Assembly: GCA_001618615.1 (NCBI GenBank) | Contig: LKHB01000204.1 | Coordinates: 1-41,441 of the forward strand | Direction: 5' to 3' | DNA: 41,441 nt | Origin: Fermentibacter danicus | GTDB taxonomy: Bacteria > Fermentibacterota > Fermentibacteria > Fermentibacterales > Fermentibacteraceae | In this document: positions 1-12,711 of the stretch, piece after piece | How positions within the stretch are numbered: the first letter of the stretch is position 1 | How the letters are laid out: each line of letters starts with the position of its first letter | Position numbers and translations under genes: made by a program | The notes under the pieces: generated by a model | The model's input: only the letters and a program-made list of their open reading frames with translations | The model's database searches: none | Told to the model about the DNA's origin: nothing

Positions 1-1878
1 AACATGCAGCGCCAGGCGGTTCCTCTTCTCTACACCGAAGCCCCGGTGGTCGGCACCGGACTCGAGGGCAGGGCCGCGAAGGACTCCGGCGCCCTGGTAT
101 CCGCGCGAAGGGGCGGAACGGTGACCTATGCCGATTCGGCGATGATCATCGTCCGCGCCGACAGCGATCCGCTCGACTTCAACAGGTACGACACCTACAA
201 GCTCAAGAAGTTCGTGCGCACCAACCAGGACACCTCCATCAACCAGAAGCCGCTCGTCCACGAGGGCGAGATCGTTGCCGCCGGGCAGCCTCTGGCCGAC
301 GGCATGGCCACCAGCCAGGGCAGGCTCGCGCTCGGAGTGAACGCCATAGTCGCCCTGTGCCCGTGGAACGGCTACAATTTCGAGGACGCGGTGGTGGTCA
401 GCGAGAGGCTGATAAAGAAGGACATCTTCACCAGCGTCCACGTATTCGAACTCGAGACCCAGTTCCGCGAGACCAAGCTGGGCCCCGAGGAGCTGACGCG
501 GGAGATCCCCAACGTCGGCGAGGACGCCAAGCGCAACCTCGACGCCGACGGAATCATCCGGGTAGGCTCCAGGGTGAAGGCCGACGACTACCTCGTGGGC
601 AAGGTCACGCCCAAGGGCGAGCAGGACCAGTCCCCCGAGGAGAGGCTGATCCGGGCCATCTTCGGCCAGAAGGCCGGGGACGTGAAGGATGTCTCGCTGA
701 AGGCCCCTACCGGGATGGACGGCGTGGTGATAGACGTGAAGGTCTACGCCAGGCGCGACAAGTCCGAGAGGGCCAGGCGGGAACTCGAGGACAAGCTCCA
801 GAAGCTCTCGGCCGCGCACGATCTCAAGAAGTCGAAGCTCTGCGAGGAGCGCGACTCGATACTCAAGGAACTCCTGAAGGACCACAAGGCCGTGGACATG
901 ATCGACACGCTCACGGGCGAAGTCGAGGTGCCGGCCGGCAGGAAGCTCACATCCACCGTTCTCAACAAGATAAACTTCATGGAACTCGACTATGGCAGAC
1001 AGATAGTCGACAACCTCGAGACGGACGACAAGGCGAGGCAGGTTCTCCGCCGGTCGGCGCTGGTCCTGGACAGAATGCAGCGCGAGTACGAGATAGAGAT
1101 CGACAAGCTCAACCGCGGCGACGACCTCCAGCCCGGCACTCTCAAGCTCGTGAAGGTCCTCATCGCCAGCCGCAGGAAGCTGCAGGTGGGCGACAAGATG
1201 GCGGGCAGGCACGGGAACAAGGGCGTGGTGAGCATAATCGTCCCCGAGGAGGACATGCCGTATCTGCCTGACGGCACTCCGGTCGACATCTGCATCAACC
1301 CGCTCGGCGTCCCGTCGAGAATGAACGTGGGCCAGATACTCGAGATGAACCTCGGATGGGCGGCCGACAAGCTCGGCTTCGACGCGGTCACCCCGGTCTT
1401 CGATTCCGCGAAGAGCCCCGAGATCCGGAAGCTCCTCTCCGAAGCAGGCCTCCCCGAGAGCGGAAAGAGCATCCTCTACGACGGCAGGACCGGCGAAGCC
1501 ATGGCGAGCCCCGTCACCGTCGGGGTCATGTACATGATGAAGCTGGCCCACCAGGTCGAGGACAAGATGCATGCCCGCTCCACCGGACCGTATGCGATGG
1601 TCACCCAGCAGCCTCTGGGCGGCAAGGCCCAGAAGGGCGGCCAGAGGCTTGGCGAGATGGAGGTCTGGGCTCTGGAGGCCTACGGAGCGGCATACACTCT
1701 CCGCGAGATGCTCACCATCAAGTCGGACGACGCGGAAGGCCGGTCCAGGGCGTACAGTGCGATAGTGAACAACGAGAACATTCCGGACCCTGGAGTCCCC
1801 GAATCGTTCAACGTCCTGCTGAACGAGATGAGGAGCCTGGCCCTCGATGTAGAGCTCGTCACCGAGGAGGAGAAGTAG
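1..1878 (+). CDS. rpoB: RNA polymerase beta subunit, C-terminal 625 residues (5' partial)
   Basis: Beta subunit of RNA polymerase, forming half of the catalytic cleft. The reading frame is open from base 1 and starts inside the conserved block NMQRQAVPLL, so the rifampicin region and N-terminal lobes lie outside the window. Visible blocks are the KGEQDQSPEERLIRAIFG segment, GDKMAGRHGNKG (catalytic-side lysines), the PLGVPSRMNVGQ motif and the C-terminal clamp segment GGKAQKGGQRLGEMEVWALEAYGA. A lysine- and glutamate-rich helical stretch lies between the KVYARRDKSERARRELE and DDLQPGTLK segments, at the position of the SI2 insertion of Proteobacteria/FCB enzymes. It ends in TAG, two bases before rpoC, and the GAGGAGGAG of its last codons can serve as the rpoC ribosome binding site. 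Confidence 0.98.
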   Translation, partial: NMQRQAVPLLYTEAPVVGTGLEGRAAKDSGALVSARRGGTVTYADSAMIIVRADSDPLDFNRYDTYKLKKFVRTNQDTSINQKPLVHEGEIVAAGQPLADGMATSQGRLALGVNAIVALCPWNGYNFEDAVVVSERLIKKDIFTSVHVFELETQFRETKLGPEELTREIPNVGEDAKRNLDADGIIRVGSRVKADDYLVGKVTPKGEQDQSPEERLIRAIFGQKAGDVKDVSLKAPTGMDGVVIDVKVYARRDKSERARRELEDKLQKLSAAHDLKKSKLCEERDSILKELLKDHKAVDMIDTLTGEVEVPAGRKLTSTVLNKINFMELDYGRQIVDNLETDDKARQVLRRSALVLDRMQREYEIEIDKLNRGDDLQPGTLKLVKVLIASRRKLQVGDKMAGRHGNKGVVSIIVPEEDMPYLPDGTPVDICINPLGVPSRMNVGQILEMNLGWAADKLGFDAVTPVFDSAKSPEIRKLLSEAGLPESGKSILYDGRTGEAMASPVTVGVMYMMKLAHQVEDKMHARSTGPYAMVTQQPLGGKAQKGGQRLGEMEVWALEAYGAAYTLREMLTIKSDDAEGRSRAYSAIVNNENIPDPGVPESFNVLLNEMRSLALDVELVTEEEK

Positions 1879-1880
1879 CG

Positions 1881-6665
<4,785 letters not shown>

Positions 6666-6726
6666 AGTACGGGCTTCCGAACTGCCGGACCGGGTTGGCC
6701 GGAAGCCGGCGCAGAAAGGAGTATAG

Positions 6727-7098
6727 TTGCCGACCATCAACCAGCTCGTCCGTTTCGGACGGTCCAAACCCGTATCGAAGACCAAGGCGCCGGCGCTCAC
6801 CGGCTGCCCTCAGAAGAAGGGCATCTGCACCAGGGTGTACACCAGCACCCCCAAGAAGCCCAACTCGGCGCTCAGGAAAGTTGCAAGAGTCAGGCTCCGC
6901 AACGGATACGAAGTGACCTGCTACATTCCGGGAGAAGGCCACAATCTGAACGAGCACTCGGTCGTCCTCGTCAGGGGCGGCAGGGTGAAGGACCTCCCGG
7001 GCGTCCGCTACCACATCATCCGGGGTGTCGAGGACACCTCGGGAGTCGAGGGCAGGCGCCAGAGCAGATCCAAGTACGGAGCCAAGAAACCTTCGTAG
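6727..7098 (+). CDS. rpsL: 30S ribosomal protein S12
   Basis: S12 lies at the decoding centre of the small subunit and affects accuracy. The 123-residue protein has the usual length and the invariant segments TPKKPNSALRK (streptomycin-resistance lysine region) and GGRVKDLPGVRYH, whose aspartate is the residue methylthiolated in many bacteria. The start is TTG, chosen because it gives the standard MPTINQL N-terminus and is preceded by AAAGGAG seven bases upstream. The 61 bases after rpoC hold GC-rich inverted repeats (GCCGG/CCGGC) but no T-tract and no clear promoter, so it is probably co-transcribed with rpoBC. Confidence 0.98.
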   Translation: MPTINQLVRFGRSKPVSKTKAPALTGCPQKKGICTRVYTSTPKKPNSALRKVARVRLRNGYEVTCYIPGEGHNLNEHSVVLVRGGRVKDLPGVRYHIIRGVEDTSGVEGRRQSRSKYGAKKPS

Positions 7099-7135
7099 GG
7101 AGACAAACCGATGAAAACGTCAGGAGGCGTCTGAA

Positions 7136-7609
7136 ATGCCGAGGCGCACGATACCGAAGAAGAGGGAGCCGGCGCCCGACAGGCGATACGGGAACACCCT
7201 CGTGTCCAAGTTCATCAACGCGCTGATGTCCGAGGGCAGGAGGCCCGTTGCCGAGAGGATATTCTACGGCTCGATGGACATCATCGAGGAGAAGACGGGC
7301 CAGGATGGGCTCGGGGTCTTCAACAGGGCCATGAACAACGTCCGGCCCGTGCTGAAGGTCAAGTCGCGGAGGGTCGGCGGCTCCACCTACCAGGTCCCGA
7401 TGGAGGTAAAGCCCTCCGAGCGGGACGCCCTCGCGATCCGCTGGATCATCCAGTACTCCAGGTCCCGCAAGGGGCATTCCATGGCCGAGAAGCTTTCCGG
7501 CGAGATAATGGACGCCGCAAGGGGCGAGAACGCCGGAAGCGTGAAGAAGAAGGACGAGACCCACAAGATGGCCGAGGCCAACAAGGCCTTCGCCCACTAC
7601 CGCTGGTAA
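7136..7609 (+). CDS. rpsG: 30S ribosomal protein S7
   Basis: S7 nucleates assembly of the 3' major domain of 16S rRNA and contacts the E-site tRNA. At 157 residues it has the family length. It carries the N-terminal MPRR start and the conserved YGSMDIIEEKTG, VGGSTYQVP and RKGHSMAEKLSGEI blocks. ATG follows CAGGAGGCG with good spacing. The final segment EANKAFAHYRW is the classical C-terminus. It ends in TAA, one of only three TAA stops among the ribosomal-cluster genes here. A structured 96-base gap follows before fusA. Confidence 0.98.
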   Translation: MPRRTIPKKREPAPDRRYGNTLVSKFINALMSEGRRPVAERIFYGSMDIIEEKTGQDGLGVFNRAMNNVRPVLKVKSRRVGGSTYQVPMEVKPSERDALAIRWIIQYSRSRKGHSMAEKLSGEIMDAARGENAGSVKKKDETHKMAEANKAFAHYRW

Positions 7610-7610
7610 C

Positions 7611-7676
7611 CCTCCCGGGCGGAAGCCCGGGGGGTCCCCGCAATATTGCAGACGGCTCCGGCCCGCACGAGGCCGG
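7611..7676 (+). promoter_or_regulatory. Paired inverted repeats in the rpsG-fusA gap
   Basis: Directly after the rpsG stop, CCCGGGC pairs with GCCCGGG across a GGAA loop (7614-7631), extended by a G-T and two C-G pairs to 7611-7634. Next is a 10-base perfect palindrome GCAATATTGC (7640-7649), an AT-rich island in GC-rich surroundings. Then CCGGCC pairs with GGCCGG (7658-7663 with 7671-7676). There is no T-tract, so a simple intrinsic terminator is unlikely. It could be a control leader for fusA or a processing site, but no known RNA family was recognised. Confidence 0.35.
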
Positions 7677-7705
7677 GATTATGCCGGTTCTTCGGAAGGT
7701 GGGAC

Positions 7706-9778
7706 ATGAACAGGCCTGATCCGGAACTCATCCGGAACATCGGCATCATGGCCCACATCGATGCCGGAAAGACGACCGTTACGGAGAGGATCCTCTTCTA
7801 CACGGGCCGGGTCCACAGGATGGGCGACGTGGACTACGGCACGGCCACCATGGACTGGATGCCCCAGGAGCGCGAGCGCGGCATCACCATCACTTCCGCC
7901 GCGACCACATGCCACTGGCGCGGCTTTCAGATTAACATCATCGACACTCCCGGACACGTGGATTTCACCGTCGAGGTCGAGCGCTCGCTCAGAATCCTCG
8001 ACGGGGCGGTGGCCGTCTTCTGTGCGGTAGGCGGCGTCGAGCCCCAGTCCGAGACGGTCTGGCGCCAGGCCGACAGGTATTCGATTCCCAGGCTGGCCTT
8101 CGTCAACAAGCTGGACCGTTCCGGGGCGGACTTCGACAGGGTTCTTTCCATGATGCGCGAACGGCTGGGTGCAAACCCGCTGCCTGTAATGCTGCCCATA
8201 GGAAATTCGACGACATTCTCGGGCATAGTCAGCGTACTCGAGGGCAGGGCGCTCGTCTTCCAGCAGGATGACCAGGGTGGATCGATCATCAGGTCGGAGA
8301 TTCCCTCCGACATGATCCAGGCGTACGAGAAGGCCAGGGAGGACGTCTGGTCCGCGGCGGCGGAAATGGACGACGGCGCACTCGAACGCTACCTGTCCGG
8401 CACGCTGGAGGAGCCCGAGGTGAGGAGTCTCATCCGCCGGGGAACCCTGGAGGGCAGATTCACTCCGGTTCTCTGCGGCGCGGCCCTGAAGAACATCGGC
8501 GTCCAGCCCCTGCTCGATGCGATCGTGGACTGGCTGCCCTCGCCGGTGGACCTCCCGCCGGTCGAGGGGACCATCCCCGGCGACGGGCCGGGAACACGCG
8601 AGAGGACGGACGAGGATCCCTTCACGGCCCTCGTGTTCAAGATCCAGAGCGACGATCATCTCGGCCGCCTGGCCTACATGAGGGTCTACTCGGGTTTCGC
8701 AGCCGACGGGGATACCGTCCTCAACAACAGGACCGGCAAGAGGGAGCGTCTTGCGAGGCTCGTCCGCATGCACGCGGACAAGAGGACCCATCTGGAGGAG
8801 ATCGCGGCGGGGGACATCGCCGCCGTCGGCCTGCGCAACGCGGCGACCGGCGACACGCTGACGGACATGGACAACCCCTTCTCCCTGGAGTCGATGAAGT
8901 TCCCGGAGCCGGTGATTCAGATGGCCATCGAGCCGGAGAGCACGAGGGACGAGAAGGCTCTCGAACAGGCCCTCTCCGACCTGAGTGGCGAGGATCCCAC
9001 GCTCCAGGTCCGTCCGGACGAGGATACCGGCCAGATCCTGATAAGGGGCATGGGCGAGCTGCATCTCGAGGTGGTGGTGGACAGGCTGCGGCGCGAGCAC
9101 CGTCTCTCGGTGAAGACCGGGAAGCCGCAGGTTTCGTACCGCGAGGGCATCTCCAGGCCGGCCGAGGCGGAGTCCGTCTTCGAGAGGGAGATCGGCGGAA
9201 AGAGGCACTTCGGACACGTGAAGCTCTCGATCGTTCCGTCCGAGAGCGGAGTGGAGTTCGAGATTCCCAACTTCTCGCCCGCCGTGCCCGAACCCTTCAT
9301 CGAGGCGGTGAAGGCGGGTGTCACAGGCTCGACGGGAGGGGGTCCGCTCGCAGGTTTCCCCGTGGACGGCGTCATCGTCAGGATTCTGTCCATCAGGCTT
9401 CACGAGACGGATTCCAGCGAACTGGGATACTCGTCCGCCGCCGCAACGGCGATCCGCTCCGCGCTCCAGTCCGCCTCCCCCATACTCAGGGAGCCGGTAA
9501 TGAAGCTGGACATCCTCTCGCCGTCCGACTACGTGGGCGATGTCATAGGAGACCTGGGTTCGAGGCGTGGAAGAGTCACCTCGATGGATCCCGGCGCGGA
9601 ATCCACGGCCCTTTCCGCGAGGGTACCCCTTGCCGAACTTTTTGGCTATACTACCGCCCTGCGTTCCCTGACTCAAGGTCGCGCAGGATATTCAATGCAG
9701 CTCCTCGAATACGCCGAAGTGCCGCCGGCAGCGGCACAGGCGCTCATGACGAGGATGGGCATCTCGTGCCGGCAGTGA
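7706..9778 (+). CDS. fusA: Translation elongation factor G (divergent type)
   Basis: GTPase that drives translocation of tRNA and mRNA through the ribosome; 690 residues, the normal length. G1 is AHIDAGKTT, G2/switch I holds RERGITITSAATT, G3 is DTPGHVDFTVEVERS, and G4 is NKLDRSGADF. The domain III-V signatures GMGELHLEVVVDRL, GDVIGDLGSRRG and FGYTTALRSLTQGRAGYSM are intact. Switch I has VDYGTATMDWMPQERERG where common EF-G has VHDGAATMDWMEQEQERG. In domain IV the usual LYDGSYHEVDSSE is ILSIRLHETDSSE, so it is a divergent or type II-like EF-G. ATG 7706 follows GGAAGGTGGG. tuf, normally next, is absent. Near 9640-9655 the codons turn AT-rich (CTT TTT GGC TAT ACT). Confidence 0.93.
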   Translation: MNRPDPELIRNIGIMAHIDAGKTTVTERILFYTGRVHRMGDVDYGTATMDWMPQERERGITITSAATTCHWRGFQINIIDTPGHVDFTVEVERSLRILDGAVAVFCAVGGVEPQSETVWRQADRYSIPRLAFVNKLDRSGADFDRVLSMMRERLGANPLPVMLPIGNSTTFSGIVSVLEGRALVFQQDDQGGSIIRSEIPSDMIQAYEKAREDVWSAAAEMDDGALERYLSGTLEEPEVRSLIRRGTLEGRFTPVLCGAALKNIGVQPLLDAIVDWLPSPVDLPPVEGTIPGDGPGTRERTDEDPFTALVFKIQSDDHLGRLAYMRVYSGFAADGDTVLNNRTGKRERLARLVRMHADKRTHLEEIAAGDIAAVGLRNAATGDTLTDMDNPFSLESMKFPEPVIQMAIEPESTRDEKALEQALSDLSGEDPTLQVRPDEDTGQILIRGMGELHLEVVVDRLRREHRLSVKTGKPQVSYREGISRPAEAESVFEREIGGKRHFGHVKLSIVPSESGVEFEIPNFSPAVPEPFIEAVKAGVTGSTGGGPLAGFPVDGVIVRILSIRLHETDSSELGYSSAAATAIRSALQSASPILREPVMKLDILSPSDYVGDVIGDLGSRRGRVTSMDPGAESTALSARVPLAELFGYTTALRSLTQGRAGYSMQLLEYAEVPPAAAQALMTRMGISCRQ
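9647..9652 (+). promoter_or_regulatory. Possible -10 element (TATACT) inside the end of fusA
   Basis: A T-rich patch with TATACT interrupts otherwise GC-rich codons about 200 bases upstream of rpsJ. The hexamer 17 bases upstream (TACCCC) is not a -35 match, so this is weak. If real it would serve the S10 cluster. Confidence 0.2.
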
Positions 9779-9830
9779 TCGGCCTCCAGCCGACCGTCTC
9801 CGGTCATGGAATCCGCGCCGGCGGGCGCGG
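9779..9830 (+). promoter_or_regulatory. Tandem hairpins between fusA and rpsJ
   Basis: TCGGC pairs with GCCGA across CTCCA immediately after the fusA stop (9779-9793). GACCG pairs with CGGTC (9792-9805), overlapping the first stem by two bases. CCGCGCC pairs with GGCGCGG (9813-9830). TTTT occurs at 9837-9840, seven bases after the last stem, too far for a standard intrinsic terminator. This 82-base gap lies where tuf sits in most bacteria and precedes the rpsJ ribosome binding site. Confidence 0.3.
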
Positions 9831-9860
9831 GGCAGGTTTTCGTATTCCGGGGGAGCGAGA

Positions 9861-10166
9861 GTGAACGGAGCCAAACTGAGGATCAGACTGAGGGCCTACG
9901 ACCATCGACTCCTCGACAGGTCGGCCCAGAGCATCGTGCGCGGCGTCAAGCAGACGGGAGCCACCGTGGCGGGGCCGATACCGCTTCCCACGAAGAGGAC
10001 TCTCTTCACGGTCCTCCGCAGTCCGCACGTGGACAAGAAGTCGCGCGAGCAGTTCGAGATGAAGATCCATTCCAGGCTCATCGAGATCGAGGATCCCGGT
10101 GAGCAGACCACCGAAGTGTTGCGACAGCTCGACGTCCCCGCAGGGGTCGACGTCGAGGTGAGGTAG
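9861..10166 (+). CDS. rpsJ: 30S ribosomal protein S10
   Basis: S10 is a small-subunit head protein and the antitermination partner NusE. The protein has 101 residues, the normal length. Conserved segments are IRLRAYDHRLLD, TGATVAGPIPLPT and the SPHVDKKSREQFEM block. The start is GTG, chosen for the family N-terminus and the GGGGGAG ten bases upstream. It opens the S10 cluster, but the next gene is separated by 159 bases, much more than elsewhere in this cluster. Confidence 0.97.
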   Translation: MNGAKLRIRLRAYDHRLLDRSAQSIVRGVKQTGATVAGPIPLPTKRTLFTVLRSPHVDKKSREQFEMKIHSRLIEIEDPGEQTTEVLRQLDVPAGVDVEVR

Positions 10167-10181
10167 CCGGGAGGCATTCCG

Positions 10182-10301
10182 GCCGCCTACTGACTGGTCC
10201 GGCACAGCCGGGCTAAGAGTGTCAGAGGTCCGTCGAAGCGAAGGCGGCAGCAAGACGGCCCGTGCAGAACAGAAACGCTTGTCCCTCCGCCGATAGGGGA
10301 C
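10182..10301 (+). promoter_or_regulatory. Candidate structured leader RNA upstream of rplC
   Basis: The rpsJ-rplC gap can fold into nested helices. The outer helix is GCCGCCT (10182-10188) with AGGCGGC (10242-10248). Inside is CTGAC (10190-10194) with GTCAG (10221-10225). The innermost is GGTCCGGC (10197-10203 plus flank) with GCCGGGCT across an ACA loop ending at 10214. A further hairpin GTCCC (10281-10285) with GGGAC (10297-10301) lies just before the rplC ribosome binding site. The helices are read directly from the sequence. A role in feedback control by L3 or L4 is inference from position; the E. coli L4-responsive leader lies before rpsJ instead. Confidence 0.4.
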
Positions 10302-10325
10302 TTCAGCGACGGGAGAGAAGAACCG

Positions 10326-10958
10326 ATGAGCGGTCTCATGGCTCGCAAGGTGGGCATGACCCGTATCTTCCGCGATGACGGGAAGGTACTGCCGGTCACC
10401 GTTCTGGAAGCCCGCCCGTGCCCGGTTGTCCAGGTGAAGACCCTGGAAACCGACGGCTACGAGGCTATCCAGATCGGCTACAGGCAGCAGAGGAAGAGCA
10501 GGCTGACCAGACCCGAGATCGGGCATCTGGACAAGGCCGGGGCCCCCCCGGTCGCCTGCCTCAAGGAAGTGCCGGTGCCGGCCGACAGACAGGTGGCCCC
10601 GGGTGAATTCATCGACCTGTCGATATTCCTGCCCGGCGAGAGGGTCGACGTAACCGGCCTCACCAAGGGAAAGGGATTCCAGGGGTGCGTAAAGCGCCAC
10701 GGATTCGCGGGCGGCGACAACGCCCACGGATGCAAGTCCAAGAGGGTGCCCGGGTCGATCGGACAGCACACGACACCCGGAGAGGTGAGAAAGAACAGGC
10801 GCATGCCCGGCAGGACCGGCGGCGAGAAGACCACGGTGAAGAACCTCGAGGTGGTAAGGGTCGATCTCGAGAACAATCTCCTGCTTCTCAAGGGCGCCGT
10901 GCCGGGGTCGCGCAACACCTACCTCCTCGTCAGCAAGAAGAGGGGAGGTGGCAGATAA
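10326..10958 (+). CDS. rplC: 50S ribosomal protein L3
   Basis: L3 binds near the 3' end of 23S rRNA and its long loop reaches the peptidyl-transferase centre. At 210 residues it is the usual length. Recognisable blocks are GLMARKVGMTRIFRDDG at the N-terminus, VTGLTKGKGFQG, and the central loop SIGQHTTPGEVRKNRRMPGR followed by GGEKTTVKNLEVV. ATG 10326 follows GGGAGAGAAG. It is preceded by the possible leader RNA and followed after one base by rplD. Confidence 0.98.
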   Translation: MSGLMARKVGMTRIFRDDGKVLPVTVLEARPCPVVQVKTLETDGYEAIQIGYRQQRKSRLTRPEIGHLDKAGAPPVACLKEVPVPADRQVAPGEFIDLSIFLPGERVDVTGLTKGKGFQGCVKRHGFAGGDNAHGCKSKRVPGSIGQHTTPGEVRKNRRMPGRTGGEKTTVKNLEVVRVDLENNLLLLKGAVPGSRNTYLLVSKKRGGGR

Positions 10959-10959
10959 G

Positions 10960-11583
10960 ATGCCTGAAGCCAGAGTCTACAACATGAAGGGCGAAGAGGT
11001 CGGCACCGTGGATCTCCCCGAGGAGATCTTCGGAGTCAGCGTCTCGACGCACGTTCTCTGGGAGGTCACCAGGGCGGAGATGCTCAACTCCCGCGCCGGC
11101 ACCGCAAGCACGAAGCGCCGCGGCGAGGTACGCCTCTCCGGGGCCAAGCCCTGGAAGCAGAAGCACACGGGTCACGCCAGGGCCGGCAGCTTCCGCTCGC
11201 CGATCTGGGTGGGCGGCGGCGTGGCTCATGGCCCGCATCCGCGCACCTGGTCCCTCAAGATCAACCGCAAGGTGAGGAGGAAGGCCGTAGCCGGCATCCT
11301 CAGCGAGCGCCTGTCCGAGGGCAACCTCAGGCTCCTGCGCGATCTCGTCTCCACAGGCAAGACCCGCGAAATGGCGGAGATGCTCTCCAACAACGGCTGC
11401 AACGGCCGGAGAACCGTGGTCCTGGTAAACGATGCCGACGACACCGTCATCCGTGCGGTGAGGAACATCCCCAGGGCCATTGCGGTCAACGCCAGGAGCG
11501 TCAGTCTCTCCACACTGGTGAACTCCGAGGTCGTACTCCTCTCCGAAACGGCCGTCGATCTCCTCAAGGAGAGGGTGATATGA
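10960..11583 (+). CDS. rplD: 50S ribosomal protein L4
   Basis: L4 lines the peptide exit tunnel and in some bacteria represses its own operon. The 207-residue protein shows the tunnel-loop region TKRRGEVRLSGAKPWKQKHTG with its aromatic tip and GHARAGSFRSPIWVGGG, then HPRTWSLKINRKVRRKA. ATG 10960 is preferred; an in-frame GTG at 10948 lies inside rplC. The GGGGAGG in the last rplC codons gives a ribosome binding site about 11 bases upstream. The stop overlaps the start of rplW. Confidence 0.97.
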   Translation: MPEARVYNMKGEEVGTVDLPEEIFGVSVSTHVLWEVTRAEMLNSRAGTASTKRRGEVRLSGAKPWKQKHTGHARAGSFRSPIWVGGGVAHGPHPRTWSLKINRKVRRKAVAGILSERLSEGNLRLLRDLVSTGKTREMAEMLSNNGCNGRRTVVLVNDADDTVIRAVRNIPRAIAVNARSVSLSTLVNSEVVLLSETAVDLLKERVI

Positions 11584-11870
11584 TGGACGCAAGGCACCTG
11601 ATCCTTACGCCGCTGGTCACTGAGAAGTCGACCCGGCAGCGCGAGGATCACAACATGTACAGCTTCCGCGTTCCCAGGACAGTCACGAAGCACGAGATCG
11701 CACGCGCGGTCGAGGAAGTGTTCGGCGTCAACGTCCTCGCGGTTCACACGATGAACATGCAGGGCAAGAAGAAGCGCCTCGGGAGGAACCTCGGCAGGAG
11801 GCCCTCTTGGAAGAAGGCAATAGTGACCCTGGCGGCCGGCCAGACGGTCGAGTTCTTCGAGGGGGTGTAG
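11580..11870 (+). CDS. rplW: 50S ribosomal protein L23
   Basis: L23 sits at the tunnel exit and is the docking site for trigger factor (encoded at 31292) and SRP. Ninety-six residues, with the family blocks LILTPLVTEKST, YSFRVPRTVTKHEIARAVEEVFGV and the basic loop KKKRLGRNLGRRPSWKKA. Two adjacent ATG codons (11580 and 11583) overlap the rplD stop, so the start is uncertain by one residue. It ends in TAG two bases before rplB. Confidence 0.97.
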   Translation: MMDARHLILTPLVTEKSTRQREDHNMYSFRVPRTVTKHEIARAVEEVFGVNVLAVHTMNMQGKKKRLGRNLGRRPSWKKAIVTLAAGQTVEFFEGV

Positions 11871-11872
11871 GC

Positions 11873-12709
11873 ATGGGAACCAGGAAGCTCAAGCCCGTAA
11901 CCCCCGGGAGCAGATTCACGATACTGCCCGACTTCTCTGAGATCACCCGCACGGGCGGAGAGAAGTCGCTCATGGAGCCCCTGAAGAGCAAGGCCGGGAG
12001 GAACAACCACGGCCGCGTGACCTGCCGGCACCAGGGCGGCGGTCACAAGAGGCGCTACAGGAAGATAGACTTCAAGCGCAACAAGTTCGGCATACCGGGT
12101 TCGGTGAGGGCCATCGAGTACGATCCCAACCGCTCGGCGCGCATCGCCCTCATCGTCTACCCCGACGGCGAGAAGCGCTACATCCTCGCCCCCGAAGGCC
12201 TGTCCGTAGGTCAGACCGTTCTGTCCGGGGCCGAAGCCCCTCCCGAGGTCGGCAATCATCTTCCCCTCGGCAGGATTCCCCTGGGAACGATCATCCACAA
12301 TGTCGAACTCAGGCCCGGTTACGGCGGACAGATCGCCCGAAGCGCCGGCGCCGGCGTACAGCTCCTGGCCCGGGAGAGCGGGATGGCCACCCTCAGGATG
12401 CCCTCCCGTGAGATGAGGATGGTTCCCCTGACCTGCATGGCCACGATAGGAACCATCGGCAACGCCGAGCACTCCAACACCAGGATCGGCAAGGCCGGCC
12501 GCTCCCGCTGGCTCGGCATCAGACCCGGCGTCAGAGGCGTCGCGATGAACCCCATCGATCACCCGATGGGCGGAGGAGAAGGTAAGTCCAGCGGAGGCCG
12601 CCATCCATGCTCGCCCTGGGGACAGCTCTCCAAGGGTCTGCGCACGAGGAAGCACAAGCCTTCCGACAAGCTCATAACCAGGCGCAGGCCGACAGGCGGG
12701 AGGAGGTAG
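11873..12709 (+). CDS. rplB: 50S ribosomal protein L2
   Basis: L2 is one of the most conserved large-subunit proteins and is needed for subunit association and peptidyl transfer. The 278-residue protein has GRNNHGRVTCRHQGGGHKR, the YILAPEGL block, and the C-terminal motif NPIDHPMGGGEG containing the functionally important histidine. ATG 11873 follows the GGGGGTG of the last rplW codons. The stop is TAG, and the last codons AGG AGG TAG provide the ribosome binding site for rpsS. Confidence 0.98.
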   Translation: MGTRKLKPVTPGSRFTILPDFSEITRTGGEKSLMEPLKSKAGRNNHGRVTCRHQGGGHKRRYRKIDFKRNKFGIPGSVRAIEYDPNRSARIALIVYPDGEKRYILAPEGLSVGQTVLSGAEAPPEVGNHLPLGRIPLGTIIHNVELRPGYGGQIARSAGAGVQLLARESGMATLRMPSREMRMVPLTCMATIGTIGNAEHSNTRIGKAGRSRWLGIRPGVRGVAMNPIDHPMGGGEGKSSGGRHPCSPWGQLSKGLRTRKHKPSDKLITRRRPTGGRR

Positions 12710-12711
12710 CA

